Assembly (NCBI RefSeq): GCF_012276695.1
Contig: NZ_CP038852.1
Location: 930,001-994,000 of the forward strand
DNA: 64,000 bases
Source: Candidatus Pelagibacter giovannonii
Lineage (GTDB): Bacteria > Pseudomonadota > Alphaproteobacteria > Pelagibacterales > Pelagibacteraceae
Direction: 5' to 3'
This document shows, piece after piece, positions 1 to 11,618 of this stretch (positions within the stretch are counted from its first letter, which is position 1; every line of letters starts with the position of its first letter). Below the pieces are notes generated by a model. It searched no databases and had not been told where the DNA came from. It was given only the letters and a program-made list of their open reading frames with translations. Both the position numbers and the translations under genes were made by a program.

Positions 1-2
1 AT

Positions 3-896
3 GTTGTTAATGGAGATAAAGAGTCCGTTGATGCAATTTTAACAAATAAAGATGTCAAAGCTGTAAGTTTTGTAGGTTCAACACCAATTGCAAAATATAT
101 TTATGAAAATTCTGCAAAAAATGAAAAAAGAGTTCAAGCTTTAGGTGGTGCAAAAAATCATTTAGTTGTAATGCCTGACTGTGACCTTGATGGTGCAGTA
201 AATGGATTAATGGGTGCTGCATACGGTTCAGCAGGAGAAAGATGTATGGCACAATCGGTAGCAGTAGCTGTAGGAGATATAGGTGATGAGTTAGTTGCTC
301 GTTTATCAAAAAAAGCTGAAGCATTAAAAGTAGGACCTGGTATGGATAAAACATCTGAGATGGGTCCACTAGTTACAAAAGAACATTTAGAAAAAGTAAA
401 AAGTTATGTTGATCTTGGAGTTGAAGAAGGTGCTAAATTAATTGTTGATGGAAGAAATATAAAACTTCAAGGATATGAAAATGGTTTTTTTATAGGTGGG
501 TGTTTATTTGATAATGTCAAAAAAGATATGAGAATTTATAAAGAAGAAATATTTGGACCTGTTTTATCAGTCATAAGAGTAAAAACTTTTGAAGAAGCAA
601 CAAAGCTAATTAATGATCATGAGTATGGTAATGGAGTAAGCATTTATACAAGAGATGGTGATGCTGGAAGAACGTTCGCAAGTAAAATTCAAGTTGGTAT
701 GGTTGGAATTAATGTTCCAATACCTGTACCAATGGCATTCCATAGTTTTGGCGGATGGAAAAGATCTTTATTTGGAGATAGCGCAATGCACGGAGCTGAA
801 GGAATTAAATTTTATACAAAGCTTAAAACAGTAACATCAAGATGGCCTTCTGGAATAAGATCTAATGCAGAATTTGTCATGCCAACAATGAAATAA
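3..896 (+). CDS. mmsA: Methylmalonate-semialdehyde dehydrogenase (CoA-acylating), C-terminal part
   Basis: The frame is open to the left edge, so this is the C-terminal 297 residues of a protein normally near 500; the N-terminal part is outside. The enzyme converts malonate or methylmalonate semialdehyde to acetyl-CoA or propionyl-CoA with NAD and CoA, in valine, beta-alanine and inositol breakdown. Visible are AGERCMA with the catalytic Cys at bases 243-245, [10 protein letters not shown], and [12 protein letters not shown] near the end. The ELGGK motif that carries the general-base Glu in hydrolytic aldehyde dehydrogenases reads ALGGAKNH here, which fits the CoA-dependent subgroup. mdh starts eight bases downstream on the same strand, so the two may be co-transcribed. 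Confidence 0.93.
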   Translation, partial: VVNGDKESVDAILTNKDVKAVSFVGSTPIAKYIYENSAKNEKRVQALGGAKNHLVVMPDCDLDGAVNGLMGAAYGSAGERCMAQSVAVAVGDIGDELVARLSKKAEALKVGPGMDKTSEMGPLVTKEHLEKVKSYVDLGVEEGAKLIVDGRNIKLQGYENGFFIGGCLFDNVKKDMRIYKEEIFGPVLSVIRVKTFEEATKLINDHEYGNGVSIYTRDGDAGRTFASKIQVGMVGINVPIPVPMAFHSFGGWKRSLFGDSAMHGAEGIKFYTKLKTVTSRWPSGIRSNAEFVMPTMK

Positions 897-904
897 GGAA
901 AAAA

Positions 905-1867
905 ATGAAAAAAATATCTTTAATAGGAGCAGGTCAAATTGGGGGCACTCTTGCTCACTTAATAGGAACCAAAGAAGTAGCTGATGAAGTGGTACTATTT
1001 GATGTTGCAAGTGGCATAGCTAAAGGAAAAGCTCTAGACATAGCTCAATCTTCCTCAGTTGATGGTTTTAATGTGAAATTTTCAGGTACAGACAATTATG
1101 AAGATATAAAAGATTCAGATGTAATAATAATCACTGCAGGAGTTCCAAGAAAACCAGGAATGAGCAGAGATGATTTATTGGGTATTAATCTAAAAATTAT
1201 TAAACAAGTAGCAGAAGGCATTAAAAAAAATGCACCTAATGCATTTGTTATATGTATCACAAATCCATTAGATGTTATGGTGATGGCCTTTCAAAAATTT
1301 TCTGGGTTACTAGCAAATAAAGTAGTTGGAATGGCAGGAATTTTAGACAGCTCAAGATTTAAATTATTTTTATCTCTAGAGCTAAACGTTCCTGTAAAAG
1401 AAATTGAGGCAATGGTTATGGGAGGTCATGGAGACACAATGGTTCCCCTACCAAGATTCACAAAAGTTTCAGGTAAACCATTACTAGACTTAGTTAAAGA
1501 AGGAAAAATATCTCCAGAAAGATTAGAGGAAATTAACCAAAGAACTAGAGATGGTGGAGCTGAGATTGTTAAATATTTAGAAAAAGGTTCTGCATTTTAT
1601 GCACCAGCAGCTTCAGGAGTACAAATGGCAGAAGCATACTTAAAAGATGAAAAAAAATTACTTCCATGTGCAGTTCATTTAAATGGAGAATATGGTGTTA
1701 GCGATGTTTATGCAGGTGTACCGGTAATAATTGGTAAAGATGGTGTTGAAAAAATAGAACAAATAGACTTGGATGAAAAAGAAAAAAAAGAATTTATGCA
1801 CTCGATAGATGCTGTGAAAGCATTATGGGAAGCTGCATCAAAAATAGACCCAGATTTGTCTAAATAA
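905..1867 (+). CDS. mdh: Malate dehydrogenase (NAD)
   Basis: This 320-residue protein has the usual length of the LDH-like bacterial malate dehydrogenases, which oxidise malate to oxaloacetate in the TCA cycle. The Rossmann motif GAGQIGG is at residues 8-14, the substrate loop [10 protein letters not shown] near residue 80, NPLDVM near 120 and the catalytic His in [11 protein letters not shown] at residue 175. The start follows a purine-rich AAGGAAAAA eight bases past the mmsA stop. sucC follows after three bases, so this is the first complete gene of the run mdh-sucC-sucD-sucA-sucB-lpdA. Confidence 0.96.
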   Translation: MKKISLIGAGQIGGTLAHLIGTKEVADEVVLFDVASGIAKGKALDIAQSSSVDGFNVKFSGTDNYEDIKDSDVIIITAGVPRKPGMSRDDLLGINLKIIKQVAEGIKKNAPNAFVICITNPLDVMVMAFQKFSGLLANKVVGMAGILDSSRFKLFLSLELNVPVKEIEAMVMGGHGDTMVPLPRFTKVSGKPLLDLVKEGKISPERLEEINQRTRDGGAEIVKYLEKGSAFYAPAASGVQMAEAYLKDEKKLLPCAVHLNGEYGVSDVYAGVPVIIGKDGVEKIEQIDLDEKEKKEFMHSIDAVKALWEAASKIDPDLSK

Positions 1868-1870
1868 ATC

Positions 1871-3031
1871 ATGAACATCCATGAACACCAAGCAAAAAAA
1901 ATCTTAAAAGAATATGGGGCAGTTGTGCCTGAAGGTATTTTTGCTTTCACGGTTGATGAATTGATTAAAAAAGCAAAATCATTAAAAACAGAAAAGTTTG
2001 TATTAAAAGCACAAATCCATGCTGGTGGAAGAGGTAAAGCAGGAGGTGTAAAAATTTTAGATACCATTGAAGAGTTAAGTGTTGCTGCAAAAGAATTATT
2101 GGGAAAAACACTTGTAACACATCAAACTGGTCCCGAAGGTAGAGAGGTAAAGAGATTATATGTGGAAGTATCTTCCAATATAGATAAAGAATTTTATCTA
2201 TCATGCTTAATTGATAGAGCAAGTTCAAAAATTGTATTTATTTCAAGTGATCAAGGTGGAATGGATATTGAAGAGGTTGCAGATAAAACGCCTGAAAAAA
2301 TTATAACAACAAAAGTAGATATTGTTAATGAAATCTCAGATTCTGATTGTGAGAAAATAATTAAAATTTATAGCTTAACTGACGATACTAAAAAGCAAGC
2401 AATAGCACTAATTAAATCAGTATATAATATGTTTTTAGGGACAGATGCCAATATGGTTGAGGTTAACCCACTAATATTAACTAAAGAAAAAAACATAATA
2501 TGCTTAGACGCAAAGGTTAATTTTGATTCTAACGCGCTATTTAGACATCCTGAAATTATAGAGTTAAGAGATTTAAATGAGGAAGATCCAGCAGAAATAG
2601 AAGCAAGCAAACATGATCTTGCTTATATAAAATTAGATGGAAGCATTGGCTGTATGGTTAATGGAGCAGGTTTAGCAATGGCTACAATGGATATAATTAA
2701 ATTATATGGAGAAGAGCCAGCAAATTTTCTAGATGTTGGTGGTGGAGCTTCAAAAGAAAAAGTTTCTGCTGCATTAAAAATAATTCTTTCAGATAAAAAC
2801 GTTAAAGGCATACTAATAAATATTTTTGGTGGAATAATGAGATGTGATGTCCTTGCTCAAGGAGTGGTTGATGCTGCTAAAGAGATAAACATAAGCGTTC
2901 CATTGGTAGTTAGACTTGCAGGAACAAACTTTAAAGAAGGAAAAGAAATTTTAGATCATTCAGGATTAAAATTAATTTCAGCAGAAAATTTAGATGATGC
3001 TGCACAAAAAATAGTAGAGGCTATAAAATAG
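1871..3031 (+). CDS. sucC: Succinate-CoA ligase, beta subunit
   Basis: This is the nucleotide-binding beta subunit of succinyl-CoA synthetase, which makes ATP or GTP from succinyl-CoA in the TCA cycle. At 386 residues it is the normal family length. The N-terminal ATP-grasp domain opens with [12 protein letters not shown] and carries [16 protein letters not shown] near residue 45 and EVNPLIL near 198. The C-terminal ligase domain carries [13 protein letters not shown] and [10 protein letters not shown], the segment that contacts the phosphohistidine of the alpha subunit. The gene lies three bases after mdh and one base before sucD, so the two subunits are almost certainly translated from one message. 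Confidence 0.97.
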   Translation: MNIHEHQAKKILKEYGAVVPEGIFAFTVDELIKKAKSLKTEKFVLKAQIHAGGRGKAGGVKILDTIEELSVAAKELLGKTLVTHQTGPEGREVKRLYVEVSSNIDKEFYLSCLIDRASSKIVFISSDQGGMDIEEVADKTPEKIITTKVDIVNEISDSDCEKIIKIYSLTDDTKKQAIALIKSVYNMFLGTDANMVEVNPLILTKEKNIICLDAKVNFDSNALFRHPEIIELRDLNEEDPAEIEASKHDLAYIKLDGSIGCMVNGAGLAMATMDIIKLYGEEPANFLDVGGGASKEKVSAALKIILSDKNVKGILINIFGGIMRCDVLAQGVVDAAKEINISVPLVVRLAGTNFKEGKEILDHSGLKLISAENLDDAAQKIVEAIK

Positions 3032-3032
3032 A

Positions 3033-3908
3033 ATGTCAGTTTTAATTAATAAAAATACAAAAGTTATATGTCAAGGTTTCACAGGTGCACATGGAACTTT
3101 TCATTCTGAACAAGCATTAAAGTATGGAACAAATCTTGTAGGTGGAGTAACACCCAAAAAAGGAGGACAAAAACATCTTGAACGTCCAGTATTTAATACT
3201 GTAGCTGAAGCTAAAAAAGAAGTTGGTACTGATGCAACTATGATTTATGTGCCAGCAAAATTTGCAGCAGCAGCTATAATAGAAGCTATTGATGCATCTA
3301 TTGAGCTTATAGTTTGTATTACTGAAGGTATACCAATTCAAGATATGCTTCGTGTTAAACAAAAGCTAAATAATTCAAAAAGCAGATTGATAGGACCTAA
3401 TTGTCCAGGAATAATTACTCCTGATGAATGTAAAATTGGAATTATGCCTGGAAATATTCACAAGAAAGGTTCTGTGGGAATTGTTTCAAGATCTGGAACT
3501 TTAACCTATGAGGCAGTTGCACAAACAACTGAAAATGGATTAGGGCAATCTACTTGTATAGGTATTGGTGGAGATCCAATAAATGGAACAAACTTTATTG
3601 ATTGTTTAGATTTATTTTTAAAAGATGATGAGACGGAATCTATTCTTATGATAGGAGAAATTGGCGGTTCTGCAGAAGAAGAAGCAGCTGAATTTGTTAA
3701 AAATCATAAAATAAAAAAGCCTATGGTTGGGTTTGTTGCTGGAATAACAGCACCCCCAGGAAGAACTATGGGGCACGCAGGAGCTATTATCTCAGGTGGC
3801 AAGGGTGGAGCAGAGGATAAGATTAAAAAAATGGAGGAATGTGGGATCACAATTGCAAAATCACCATCTGAACTAGGCAAAACATTATTTAATAAATTAT
3901 CTAATTGA
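3033..3908 (+). CDS. sucD: Succinate-CoA ligase, alpha subunit
   Basis: This is the CoA-binding, phosphorylated alpha subunit that partners SucC. The 291 residues include an N-terminal CoA-binding Rossmann domain ([15 protein letters not shown]), [10 protein letters not shown] in the middle and the phosphohistidine segment [13 protein letters not shown], with His248 as the expected phosphorylated residue. The ATG lies one base after the sucC stop. A 34-base gap to sucA follows and contains a short palindrome, listed separately; otherwise nothing suggests a break in transcription. Confidence 0.97.
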   Translation: MSVLINKNTKVICQGFTGAHGTFHSEQALKYGTNLVGGVTPKKGGQKHLERPVFNTVAEAKKEVGTDATMIYVPAKFAAAAIIEAIDASIELIVCITEGIPIQDMLRVKQKLNNSKSRLIGPNCPGIITPDECKIGIMPGNIHKKGSVGIVSRSGTLTYEAVAQTTENGLGQSTCIGIGGDPINGTNFIDCLDLFLKDDETESILMIGEIGGSAEEEAAEFVKNHKIKKPMVGFVAGITAPPGRTMGHAGAIISGGKGGAEDKIKKMEECGITIAKSPSELGKTLFNKLSN

Positions 3909-3920
3909 AAATTATTTATC

Positions 3921-3933
3921 TGATATTATATCA
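3921..3933. repeat. 13-base odd palindrome between sucD and sucA
   Basis: TGATATTATATCA reads as two perfect six-base arms around a single T, 10 bases upstream of the sucA ATG. It could be a weak operator or part of a promoter for sucA, or a chance product of the AT-rich sequence. No strong -35 box is visible upstream of it. Confidence 0.2.
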
Positions 3934-3942
3934 ATAAAATAG

Positions 3943-6849
3943 ATGTCATCATCAAAAAATCTCGAATTCGAAAAAACGTCATTTCTTAGTAAATCAAATA
4001 GTGCATTTATAGAACAAATGTATTTAAAATTTATTAATAAAGACAAAGATCTCCCTGAAAGTTGGCAGCATTACTTTGAGGTTATAAGTGAAGACTTAAG
4101 TATGATCGCTAAGGAAATTAATGGACCATCATGGAGTGTAAAACAAAAAATTGATATTGATGAAATTGAAAAAAGGATTGAAGAAGATGAAAAAAAACTT
4201 TCTAATGGAAGCAATGATGCAAAAGTTAATTCAAAAGATTTAATCAAAAGTAATGTTAATTCCATTAGAGCTGTTGCACTAATTAGAGCCTATAGACAAA
4301 GGGGACATTTATTAGCAAAGCTTGACCCACTCCTAATGATGAAAACAGAGTATCTTGATGAATTACACCCTGAATATTATGGATTTAAAAAAGAAAATTA
4401 TAATGAGAAAATTTATTTAGATGGTGTGATAAATAAAGAGCACTCTACTGTAAAAGAGATATTAAGTTTTTTGAATAAAACTTATTGTGGGCCAATTGGT
4501 TATGAGTATATGCATATATCAAACCCAACTGAAAGAAAATGGCTTAGAGATAGAATTGAACAGGATGAGAACTCTCTTCAATTCACAAAAAATGGTAAAG
4601 AAGCTATTTTAAAAAAACTTATTCAAGCTGAAGGATTTGAAAAATTTTTACATACGAAATATGTTGGTACAAAAAGATTTGGATTAGATGGAGGAGAAAG
4701 CTTAATCCCCGCTTTAGAGCAAATTATTAAAATTGCTGGTCAATCAGGAGCTAAAGAAGTTAAAATTGGAATGTCTCACAGAGGCAGACTCAATGTGCTA
4801 GCAAACGTTTTACAAAAATCATATAAAAGAATATTCAATGAATTTGCAGGAGACATACAAGCATTTGGAGAAGAGGGTGCGGGAGATGTGAAATACCATT
4901 TAGGAGCATCGTCCGATAGAGAATTTGATGGAAATTCTATACATGTGGGTCTTACAGATAACCCTTCACACTTAGAGGCGGTCAATCCTGTTGTATTAGG
5001 ACAGACCAGAGGAAAACAATTTTTTCATGAAGACAAAAATAGAAATAAAGTTTTACCCATTTTAATACATGGTGATGCAGCGTTTGCTGGCCAAGGTGTT
5101 GTTGCAGAATGTTTCGCAATGTCTGGTTTACCAGGACATAATACAGGGGGAACAATTCATTTTATTGTTAATAATCAAATAGGCTTTACAACAAGCCCAA
5201 GGTTTGCAAGATCATCACCATATCCATCGGATGTTGCAAAAATGGTAGATGCCCCAATACTTCATGTAAACGGTGATGACCCAGAAGCCGTTGTTTATGC
5301 GACAAGAGTTGCAACAGAATTTAGGCTAAAATTTAACAGAGACGTTGTGGTTGATATAATCTGCTACAGAAGGTTTGGCCATAATGAAGGGGATGAACCT
5401 TCATTTACTCAACCACTAATGTATAAAAAAATTAGATCACACCCTACACCAGTAGAAGTATATGGAAGCAAATTAATAAATGAAAATACCCTTTCAGAAA
5501 GTGAACTTAAAAATTTTAAAACTGATTTTAAAAATTTACTAGATGATCAATACAAAAATGCAAAAGATTATAAACCAAAAATTGAGTGGTATGAGGGAAG
5601 CTGGTCAAGATATAAACCAGAAAAAGGAAAAGATAAAAGAGGCATAAGTGGTTTTGACCAGAAAAAACTTTTAGAAATTTCTGAAAAAATTAATTCAATA
5701 CCTGAAGGATTAAATTTACATAAAACTATAATTAAAATTTTAAATACTAGAAGATTGGCAGTGTCAGATGGAAAGGGCATAGATTGGTCAACAGCTGAAG
5801 CGCTAGCATTTGGGTCCTTATTAGAAGAGGGATATCCAGTAAGACTAGTTGGACAAGATTCTGGTAGAGGAACTTTTAGTCAAAGACATTCAGTTTTAAG
5901 AAATCAGCTAGATAATAGTCGATATGTACCATTAAATAATATTTCAAATAATCAAAAACAGTTTGAAGTAGTGGATAGCTTTTTGTCAGAATTAGCAGTT
6001 TTAGGTTTTGAATACGGTTATAGTTTAGTTCAGCCAAACACTCTAACAATGTGGGAAGCACAATTTGGTGATTTTGCAAATGGTGCACAAGTAGTAATAG
6101 ATCAATTTATTGCATCAGGAGAAAGAAAATGGACAAGAGCATCAGGGTTAGTAATGCTTTTACCACATGGATATGAAGGTCAAGGCCCTGAACATTCATC
6201 GGCTCGTTTAGAAAGATTTTTACAATTATGCTCTAATGACAACATGCAAGTAATGAATTGCACTACTCCTGCAAATTATTTTCATGCACTAAGAAGACAA
6301 ATGCATAGAGATTTTAGAAAACCATTAATCATGATGACACCTAAATCTTTATTAAGAAACAAGTATTGTGTTTCGAACTTAGAAGATTTTAATAAAGAAA
6401 ATTCATTTCATAGAATATTATGGGACCATGCTGTGGACCCAAAAACTAATGGTTTTATAAAATTAAGAAAAGCTTCAGATATCAAAAAAGTAATAATGTG
6501 TTCAGGTAAAGTTTATTTTGATTTATTAGATGCTAGAGAAAAACTAAAAATAGATGATGTAATATTGTTCAGAATTGAACAACTATATCCATTTCCTGCA
6601 AAAACTCTTGTTAAGGAACTTAAACCTTACGCGAAAAATGCTAAGTTTTATTGGTGCCAGGAAGAACCAAAAAATATGGGTGGATGGTTCTCAGTAAGAG
6701 ACTATATACAATGGACATTAGAAACTATTAACGCTAATAATAGTAAAATTTCTTATATAGGAAGAAGTCCAGATGCATCTCCAGCAACAGGATATGCAAA
6801 AAGACACATTTCACAACAACAAGAGATTATTAACAAGGTTTTTGAATAA
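3943..6849 (+). CDS. sucA: 2-oxoglutarate dehydrogenase, E1 component
   Basis: This is the thiamine-diphosphate-dependent decarboxylase subunit of the 2-oxoglutarate dehydrogenase complex. At 968 residues it is close to the 930-1000 of the family. The short N-terminal E2-docking segment has the typical FIEQMY and PESWQHYF pattern, then a charged, low-complexity linker at about residues 65-95. The catalytic core shows [14 protein letters not shown] near residue 277, [13 protein letters not shown] near 378 and NNQIGFTT, all in the cofactor region, and [16 protein letters not shown]. The C-terminal transketolase-like half carries [13 protein letters not shown] and [13 protein letters not shown]. 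sucB starts two bases later. Confidence 0.97.
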   Translation: MSSSKNLEFEKTSFLSKSNSAFIEQMYLKFINKDKDLPESWQHYFEVISEDLSMIAKEINGPSWSVKQKIDIDEIEKRIEEDEKKLSNGSNDAKVNSKDLIKSNVNSIRAVALIRAYRQRGHLLAKLDPLLMMKTEYLDELHPEYYGFKKENYNEKIYLDGVINKEHSTVKEILSFLNKTYCGPIGYEYMHISNPTERKWLRDRIEQDENSLQFTKNGKEAILKKLIQAEGFEKFLHTKYVGTKRFGLDGGESLIPALEQIIKIAGQSGAKEVKIGMSHRGRLNVLANVLQKSYKRIFNEFAGDIQAFGEEGAGDVKYHLGASSDREFDGNSIHVGLTDNPSHLEAVNPVVLGQTRGKQFFHEDKNRNKVLPILIHGDAAFAGQGVVAECFAMSGLPGHNTGGTIHFIVNNQIGFTTSPRFARSSPYPSDVAKMVDAPILHVNGDDPEAVVYATRVATEFRLKFNRDVVVDIICYRRFGHNEGDEPSFTQPLMYKKIRSHPTPVEVYGSKLINENTLSESELKNFKTDFKNLLDDQYKNAKDYKPKIEWYEGSWSRYKPEKGKDKRGISGFDQKKLLEISEKINSIPEGLNLHKTIIKILNTRRLAVSDGKGIDWSTAEALAFGSLLEEGYPVRLVGQDSGRGTFSQRHSVLRNQLDNSRYVPLNNISNNQKQFEVVDSFLSELAVLGFEYGYSLVQPNTLTMWEAQFGDFANGAQVVIDQFIASGERKWTRASGLVMLLPHGYEGQGPEHSSARLERFLQLCSNDNMQVMNCTTPANYFHALRRQMHRDFRKPLIMMTPKSLLRNKYCVSNLEDFNKENSFHRILWDHAVDPKTNGFIKLRKASDIKKVIMCSGKVYFDLLDAREKLKIDDVILFRIEQLYPFPAKTLVKELKPYAKNAKFYWCQEEPKNMGGWFSVRDYIQWTLETINANNSKISYIGRSPDASPATGYAKRHISQQQEIINKVFE

Positions 6850-6851
6850 AA

Positions 6852-8129
6852 ATGAGTGAAAAAATTTTAGTACCAGTTTTGGGTGAGAGCATAACAGAGG
6901 CAACGGTTGCTAAATGGCTTAAAAATGAAGGTGACACAGTTGAAGCCGATGAAGCAATTGTAGAACTAGAAACTGACAAAGTTAATTTAGAAGTTCCATC
7001 TCCCATAGATGGAGTTTTATCAGAAATAAATTCAAAAGATGGTGAAACAGTAGAAGTAGGAGCCCTGCTTGGTATGATAAGTCAAAATGGAACTCAACCA
7101 TCTGAAAAAAAAATAATTACAAAAATTGAACCAAAAAAAAATGAAAATAATGTAGTTAATTTAGAAATTAAAAAAGAAGTTCCTAAAGTTTTTAAAGGAC
7201 CTGAAGAGGAAGAGCCTTTAATACTAACCAATGAAGCTAAAGAAGAAAAAACCGATTCTTCAAATAAAAATAGTGAAGTACTTTCACCAGCTGTAAGAAA
7301 AATGGCAGTTGAAAATAAAATCGATTTAAAAAAAGTTAGTGGCTCTGGTAAAGAGGGTAGAATTCTTAAAGGTGATCTAATTAGCATGATGGGAGAAAAC
7401 CCTCAGCCATCAGAAAGAAAAATTAAATATGGTCAAGAAGAGAGAATTAAAATGTCTAGGCTTAGACAGACAATTGCAAAAAGATTAAAACAAGCACAAG
7501 AAAATGCAGCATTATTAACAACTTTTAATGAAGTTGATATGACTGGCATAATGGAAATGAGAAAAGAGAACCAGGAAGATTTCCAAAGCAGGTACGGAAT
7601 TAAATTAGGGTTTATGTCATTTTTTATAAAAGCATGTGTTGCTGCACTTAAAATGTATCCATCAGTTAATGCTGAAATTGATGGAGATGAAATTATTTAT
7701 AAAAATTATTATAATATGAGCTTTGCAGTAGGAACTGAAAAGGGATTAGTAGTGCCAGTATTAAGAGACGCTGATCAATTATCATTTGCTGATATTGAAA
7801 AAAATATTAAAACTATTTCTGAAAAAGCAAGAGATGGAAAAATAACCATAGAAGACCTTCAGGGTGGAACCTTTACAATTAGTAATGGTGGAGTTTATGG
7901 TTCAATGCTATCTACTCCAATATTAAACTTACCTCAATCTGGTGTGTTAGGTATGCATAATATAGTTGAAAGACCAATGGTGGTTGATGGTGAAATTAAA
8001 ATTAGACCTATTATGTATCTTGCCTTGTCTTATGATCACAGAATTATTGATGGTAAAGAGTCAGTATCATTCTTAAAAATGGTTAAAGAAAACTTAGAGG
8101 ATCCAAGAAGGTTGTTTTTAAATATTTAA
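6852..8129 (+). CDS. sucB: 2-oxoglutarate dehydrogenase, E2 (dihydrolipoyl succinyltransferase)
   Basis: This is the core acyltransferase of the 2-oxoglutarate dehydrogenase complex, moving succinyl from lipoyl-lysine to CoA. Domains in order are one lipoyl domain (residues 1-77, lipoyl Lys43 in ETDKVN), a charged linker, a peripheral-subunit-binding domain ([14 protein letters not shown] through GRILKGDL, about 145-178) and the catalytic domain from about 200 with the active site [11 protein letters not shown], His396 and Asp400. At 425 residues the length is normal. It lies two bases after sucA and directly abuts lpdA, so all three complex components are encoded in assembly order. Confidence 0.97.
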   Translation: MSEKILVPVLGESITEATVAKWLKNEGDTVEADEAIVELETDKVNLEVPSPIDGVLSEINSKDGETVEVGALLGMISQNGTQPSEKKIITKIEPKKNENNVVNLEIKKEVPKVFKGPEEEEPLILTNEAKEEKTDSSNKNSEVLSPAVRKMAVENKIDLKKVSGSGKEGRILKGDLISMMGENPQPSERKIKYGQEERIKMSRLRQTIAKRLKQAQENAALLTTFNEVDMTGIMEMRKENQEDFQSRYGIKLGFMSFFIKACVAALKMYPSVNAEIDGDEIIYKNYYNMSFAVGTEKGLVVPVLRDADQLSFADIEKNIKTISEKARDGKITIEDLQGGTFTISNGGVYGSMLSTPILNLPQSGVLGMHNIVERPMVVDGEIKIRPIMYLALSYDHRIIDGKESVSFLKMVKENLEDPRRLFLNI

Positions 8130-9530
8130 ATGTCAGATAAATTTCAAGCAGTTGTAATAGGTGGTGGTCCAGGAGGTTATGTGTGTGCAATAAGATTAGC
8201 ACAATTGGGACTTAAAACTGCATGTATAGAATCAAGAGGCTCATTAGGTGGAACTTGTTTAAATGTTGGGTGTATACCTTCTAAAAATTTATTAAATATT
8301 TCTGAAAATTATCATAAGGCACAGAATTTCTCTAAACTTGGCATTGAGGTGGGTGAGGTAAAACTTAATCTTCAAAAAATGATGCAAAATAAGGATAAAG
8401 CAGTAACAATTTTGACTAAGGGTGTAGAGTTTTTATTTAAAAAAAATAAAGTCACTTATTTTAAAGGCACTGGAAGCTTTAAATCAGCAAATAAAATCTC
8501 AATATTAGATGATCAAAAAAAAGAAACCATAATTGAAACAGATAAAATAGTAATTAGTACAGGGTCAGTTCCAGTCGCATTACCAGGTATTGAATTTGAT
8601 GAAAAAATAATTGTATCTTCAACAGGTGCATTAACTCTGCAATCGGTTCCAAGAAAAATGGTTGTAGTTGGTGGTGGTTATATAGGATTAGAGATGGGGT
8701 CTGTTTGGTCTAGATTAGGTGCAGAAGTACATGTAGTTGAATTTTTAGAGCATATTACTCCTGGTATGGATAGAGAAATATCTACAGAGTTTATGAAAAT
8801 ATTAAAGAAACAAGGAATTAATTTTCATATGCAGACAAAAGTAGAAGGAATTAAAAAAAATGCTAATGGTGCTATAGTGACAACATCAGATAAAGATGGA
8901 AAAAAAGTAGATTTTGATTGTGATGTGGTTCTTATATCTGTTGGTAGAAAACCTAACACAACCAACTTAAACTTAGAAGCAGTTGGTGTTGAACTAGATG
9001 AAAAGAAAAGAATTAAAACTAACAAAACATTTCAAACAAATATTAAGAATGTGTATGCTATTGGAGATGTAATTGAAGGACCAATGTTAGCGCACAAAGC
9101 TGAAGATGAAGGTATTGCTGTTGCAGAAAATATTGCAGGACAATCAGGACATGTTAATTATGATATTATTCCTGGAGTTGTTTATACAACACCAGAAGTT
9201 GCTTCAATTGGGAAAACAGAAGAACAATTAAAAGAAGCAAATACTAAATATAAAATTGGTAAATTTTCATTTATGGCAAATTCAAGAGCCAAAGCAATTG
9301 ATGAAGCAGAAGGCTTTGTTAAAATTCTAGCTGATGAAAAAACAGATAGAGTTCTAGGAGCACATATTATTGGACCTCATGCAGGTGAATTAATTGGGGA
9401 AATTGGAGTTGCAATGGAGTTTGGTGCTAGCGCTGAAGATATTGCAAGAACATGTCATGCGCACCCAACATTTTCTGAAGCAGTAAAAGAAGCAGCGTTA
9501 TCAGTAGATAAAAGAGCAATACACTCTTAG
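8130..9530 (+). CDS. lpdA: Dihydrolipoyl dehydrogenase (E3)
   Basis: This FAD enzyme reoxidises dihydrolipoamide with NAD for 2-oxo-acid dehydrogenase complexes. The 466 residues show the FAD motif GGGPGGYV (11-18), the redox-active disulfide in GGTCLNVGC (Cys43 and Cys48), a second NAD-binding motif GGGYIGLEMGS, the FAD loop YAIGDVIEGPMLAH, and the C-terminal catalytic HAHPTFSEAVKEA. Its ATG follows the sucB stop without a gap, which suggests it serves the 2-oxoglutarate complex first. Whether it also serves pyruvate dehydrogenase cannot be told from the window. Confidence 0.97.
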   Translation: MSDKFQAVVIGGGPGGYVCAIRLAQLGLKTACIESRGSLGGTCLNVGCIPSKNLLNISENYHKAQNFSKLGIEVGEVKLNLQKMMQNKDKAVTILTKGVEFLFKKNKVTYFKGTGSFKSANKISILDDQKKETIIETDKIVISTGSVPVALPGIEFDEKIIVSSTGALTLQSVPRKMVVVGGGYIGLEMGSVWSRLGAEVHVVEFLEHITPGMDREISTEFMKILKKQGINFHMQTKVEGIKKNANGAIVTTSDKDGKKVDFDCDVVLISVGRKPNTTNLNLEAVGVELDEKKRIKTNKTFQTNIKNVYAIGDVIEGPMLAHKAEDEGIAVAENIAGQSGHVNYDIIPGVVYTTPEVASIGKTEEQLKEANTKYKIGKFSFMANSRAKAIDEAEGFVKILADEKTDRVLGAHIIGPHAGELIGEIGVAMEFGASAEDIARTCHAHPTFSEAVKEAALSVDKRAIHS

Positions 9531-9552
9531 AATATTTTCATATTATAAAGAT

Positions 9553-11508
9553 ATGAAAGTACCGATTCTTATACCAAATATTTTTAATCATCCTTTCACC
9601 TACAATTCTGATTTAACTTTAAAAGTTGGTGACTACGTGGTGGTACCCTTTGGAAAGTCAGAGGTAACAGGAGTCGTGTGGGATGACTTTGAAAAAAAAA
9701 CAAATAAAAATTTTGCAATTAAAAAAGTTTTGAGGAAATTAGATGTTCCACCTTTAAAGAAAAATATAGTTAAATTCCTAAACTGGTTTTCAGAATACAA
9801 TATGACACCTAAAGGTATGGCGTTAAAATTATTATTATTAAGTAGTGGTGCCATAGAAAAGTTACCAATTGAAGCTTATGAAGCATTCAAAATTGATATC
9901 AAAGAAAATGAAATAAAACTTTCTAAAGAGCAAAAAAATTCATTAAAAAAAATGAATGTATTAAATCAAAAATTTAGAGTTCATGTTTTACAAGGCACTA
10001 CAGGTTCAGGTAAAACAATGGTCTATTTTGAGGCTTTAAAAGAGATAATTAATAAAGGTTTTCAAGGGTTAATTCTATTACCAGAAATTGGATTAACAGG
10101 ACAATTTCAAAATAAATTTATAGAATTTTTTGGTTTCAAGCCTGCCGTATGGCATTCAGGCATTACCAAAAAAAATAAAGAAATTATTTGGAGTGGAATA
10201 GCAAATGACAAAATTAAAGTTGTAATTGGTGCTCGATCTTCATTATTTTTACCTTTTAAAAAACTAGGATTAATTATTGTTGATGAAGAACATGATCAAT
10301 CTTACAAACAAGATGAGGGTGTAGCTTATAATGCAAGAGATATGGCAATTTCAAGAGCATCTTTTGAAAATATTCCAATCAATTTAATAACTGCAGTTCC
10401 ATCTATTGAAACCTATGACAATATTAAAAAAGGTAAATATACTTTATCAAAACTTGATCAAAGATATTTAAATGCATCTTTGCCAAAATATGAAATAATT
10501 AATCTAAATAATTTCAAACTTGAGTCTCAATCCTGGATATCTAAAGAAACAATTGAAAAAGTAAACTTACATCTTGAAAAAAAAGACCAAGTATTGTTTT
10601 TTTTAAATAGAAGAGGATTTTCTCCACATGTATTATGTAAAAAATGCTTTACTAGTTATTCATGTCCAAATTGTTCAATAAATTTGGTATATCATAAAAA
10701 CAAACAAAATTTATTGTGTCACTACTGTGGATACAAAGCTTTACTAAATAGAGATTGTTCTAAAGAGGGTAAATGTGATTTTATTTTTAGCGGTCCTGGA
10801 GTTGAAAGGATATCTGAAGAAGTAAAAAAAATTTTTCCTACTAAGGAAATAACTATATTTTCCAGTGACACAATGAATAAAAAAAGTTCTTCAAATATTT
10901 TGGAAAAAATTATAAATAATGAAATCCAAATTTTAATTGGGACTCAATTAATTTCTAAAGGATTTCATTTTCCAAGCTTAAATTGCATAGTAGTAGTTGA
11001 TATTGATTTATCATCACAAGGTCACGACTTAAGAGGTGCTGAAAAAAACCTACAATTATATCATCAACTTTCAGGAAGAGCAGGTAGGACAGGAAAACCA
11101 GCAACTGTTTATTTTCAAACTTACAATCTAAATACCAAAATGATTACTGATATTACTAATAAAGATCCTGATATATTTTTAGATAAAGAACTTGAAATTA
11201 GAAGAAAAAATAATCTTCCACCGTTTCAAAGATTTATTGCCTTAATAATTACTGGTAACAATGAAAAAGAACTTGAAAAAGAAGCTTATAAATTTAAAAG
11301 TTTTATAGAAAATGCTGTTGATGGTAGAGTGCTTGGTCCTGTAAATGCTCCTATATTTAGATTAAAAAGAAGATTTAGAGTAAGACTTTTGATTAGGGGT
11401 CGAAAATCTTTAAAAGTTCAAAATTCCCTTTCAAAAATCATTGAAAAATTCAAATTTCCAGGTGGAATGAAACTAACAGTTGATGTTGACCCAATAAACT
11501 TCAATTAA
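9553..11508 (+). CDS. priA: Primosomal protein N', replication-restart helicase
   Basis: PriA is a 3'-5' superfamily 2 helicase that reloads the replisome at stalled forks. At 651 residues it is shorter than the E. coli protein (about 730). The N-terminal DNA-binding domain is recognisable but brief. Walker A GTTGSGKT is near residue 150, the DEEH Walker B near 243, and eight cysteines for two zinc sites fall in CKKC, CPNC, CHYC and a CxxxxxC pair near residues 357-415. Helicase motif VI appears as QLSGRAGRTGKP. It sits 22 bases after lpdA and 110 bases before the ATP synthase operon, a position also common in other alphaproteobacteria. Confidence 0.95.
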   Translation: MKVPILIPNIFNHPFTYNSDLTLKVGDYVVVPFGKSEVTGVVWDDFEKKTNKNFAIKKVLRKLDVPPLKKNIVKFLNWFSEYNMTPKGMALKLLLLSSGAIEKLPIEAYEAFKIDIKENEIKLSKEQKNSLKKMNVLNQKFRVHVLQGTTGSGKTMVYFEALKEIINKGFQGLILLPEIGLTGQFQNKFIEFFGFKPAVWHSGITKKNKEIIWSGIANDKIKVVIGARSSLFLPFKKLGLIIVDEEHDQSYKQDEGVAYNARDMAISRASFENIPINLITAVPSIETYDNIKKGKYTLSKLDQRYLNASLPKYEIINLNNFKLESQSWISKETIEKVNLHLEKKDQVLFFLNRRGFSPHVLCKKCFTSYSCPNCSINLVYHKNKQNLLCHYCGYKALLNRDCSKEGKCDFIFSGPGVERISEEVKKIFPTKEITIFSSDTMNKKSSSNILEKIINNEIQILIGTQLISKGFHFPSLNCIVVVDIDLSSQGHDLRGAEKNLQLYHQLSGRAGRTGKPATVYFQTYNLNTKMITDITNKDPDIFLDKELEIRRKNNLPPFQRFIALIITGNNEKELEKEAYKFKSFIENAVDGRVLGPVNAPIFRLKRRFRVRLLIRGRKSLKVQNSLSKIIEKFKFPGGMKLTVDVDPINFN

Positions 11509-11539
11509 CAAAGAAAAAACAAGACTTTTAGACAATGTG

Positions 11540-11586
11540 TGACTTGAAGAGCTAGGAGTCATATGTTAATTAAAACAAAATTTTAA
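11540..11586 (+). promoter_or_regulatory. atp operon leader: possible seven-codon ORF with strong SD and small hairpin
   Basis: In the 110-base gap before atpH, AGGAG at 11554-11558 lies four bases ahead of ATG at 11563, which opens a frame MLIKTKF ending in TAA at 11584-11586. The SD overlaps the 3' arm of a short inverted repeat, TGACT at 11540-11544 with AGTCA at 11557-11561. The SD is stronger than that of most genes in the window. It could be a leader peptide or translational control element, or a decayed gene start. I see no convincing sigma-70 promoter or tRNA in the gap. Confidence 0.3.
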
Positions 11587-11618
11587 TAAATCTTCTAATA
11601 TTTATAAGGAACAATAAA

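Noticed and set aside
3117..3362. Cysteine-rich open frame on the minus strand
   Set aside because: It lies wholly inside sucD, whose protein is fully conserved; the unusual composition is the reverse complement of sucD codons.
11509..11618. Possible tRNA or known structured RNA before the atp operon
   Set aside because: No T-loop GGTTCGA-type segment, no acceptor stem and too little GC. Only the short leader frame and small hairpin were retained.
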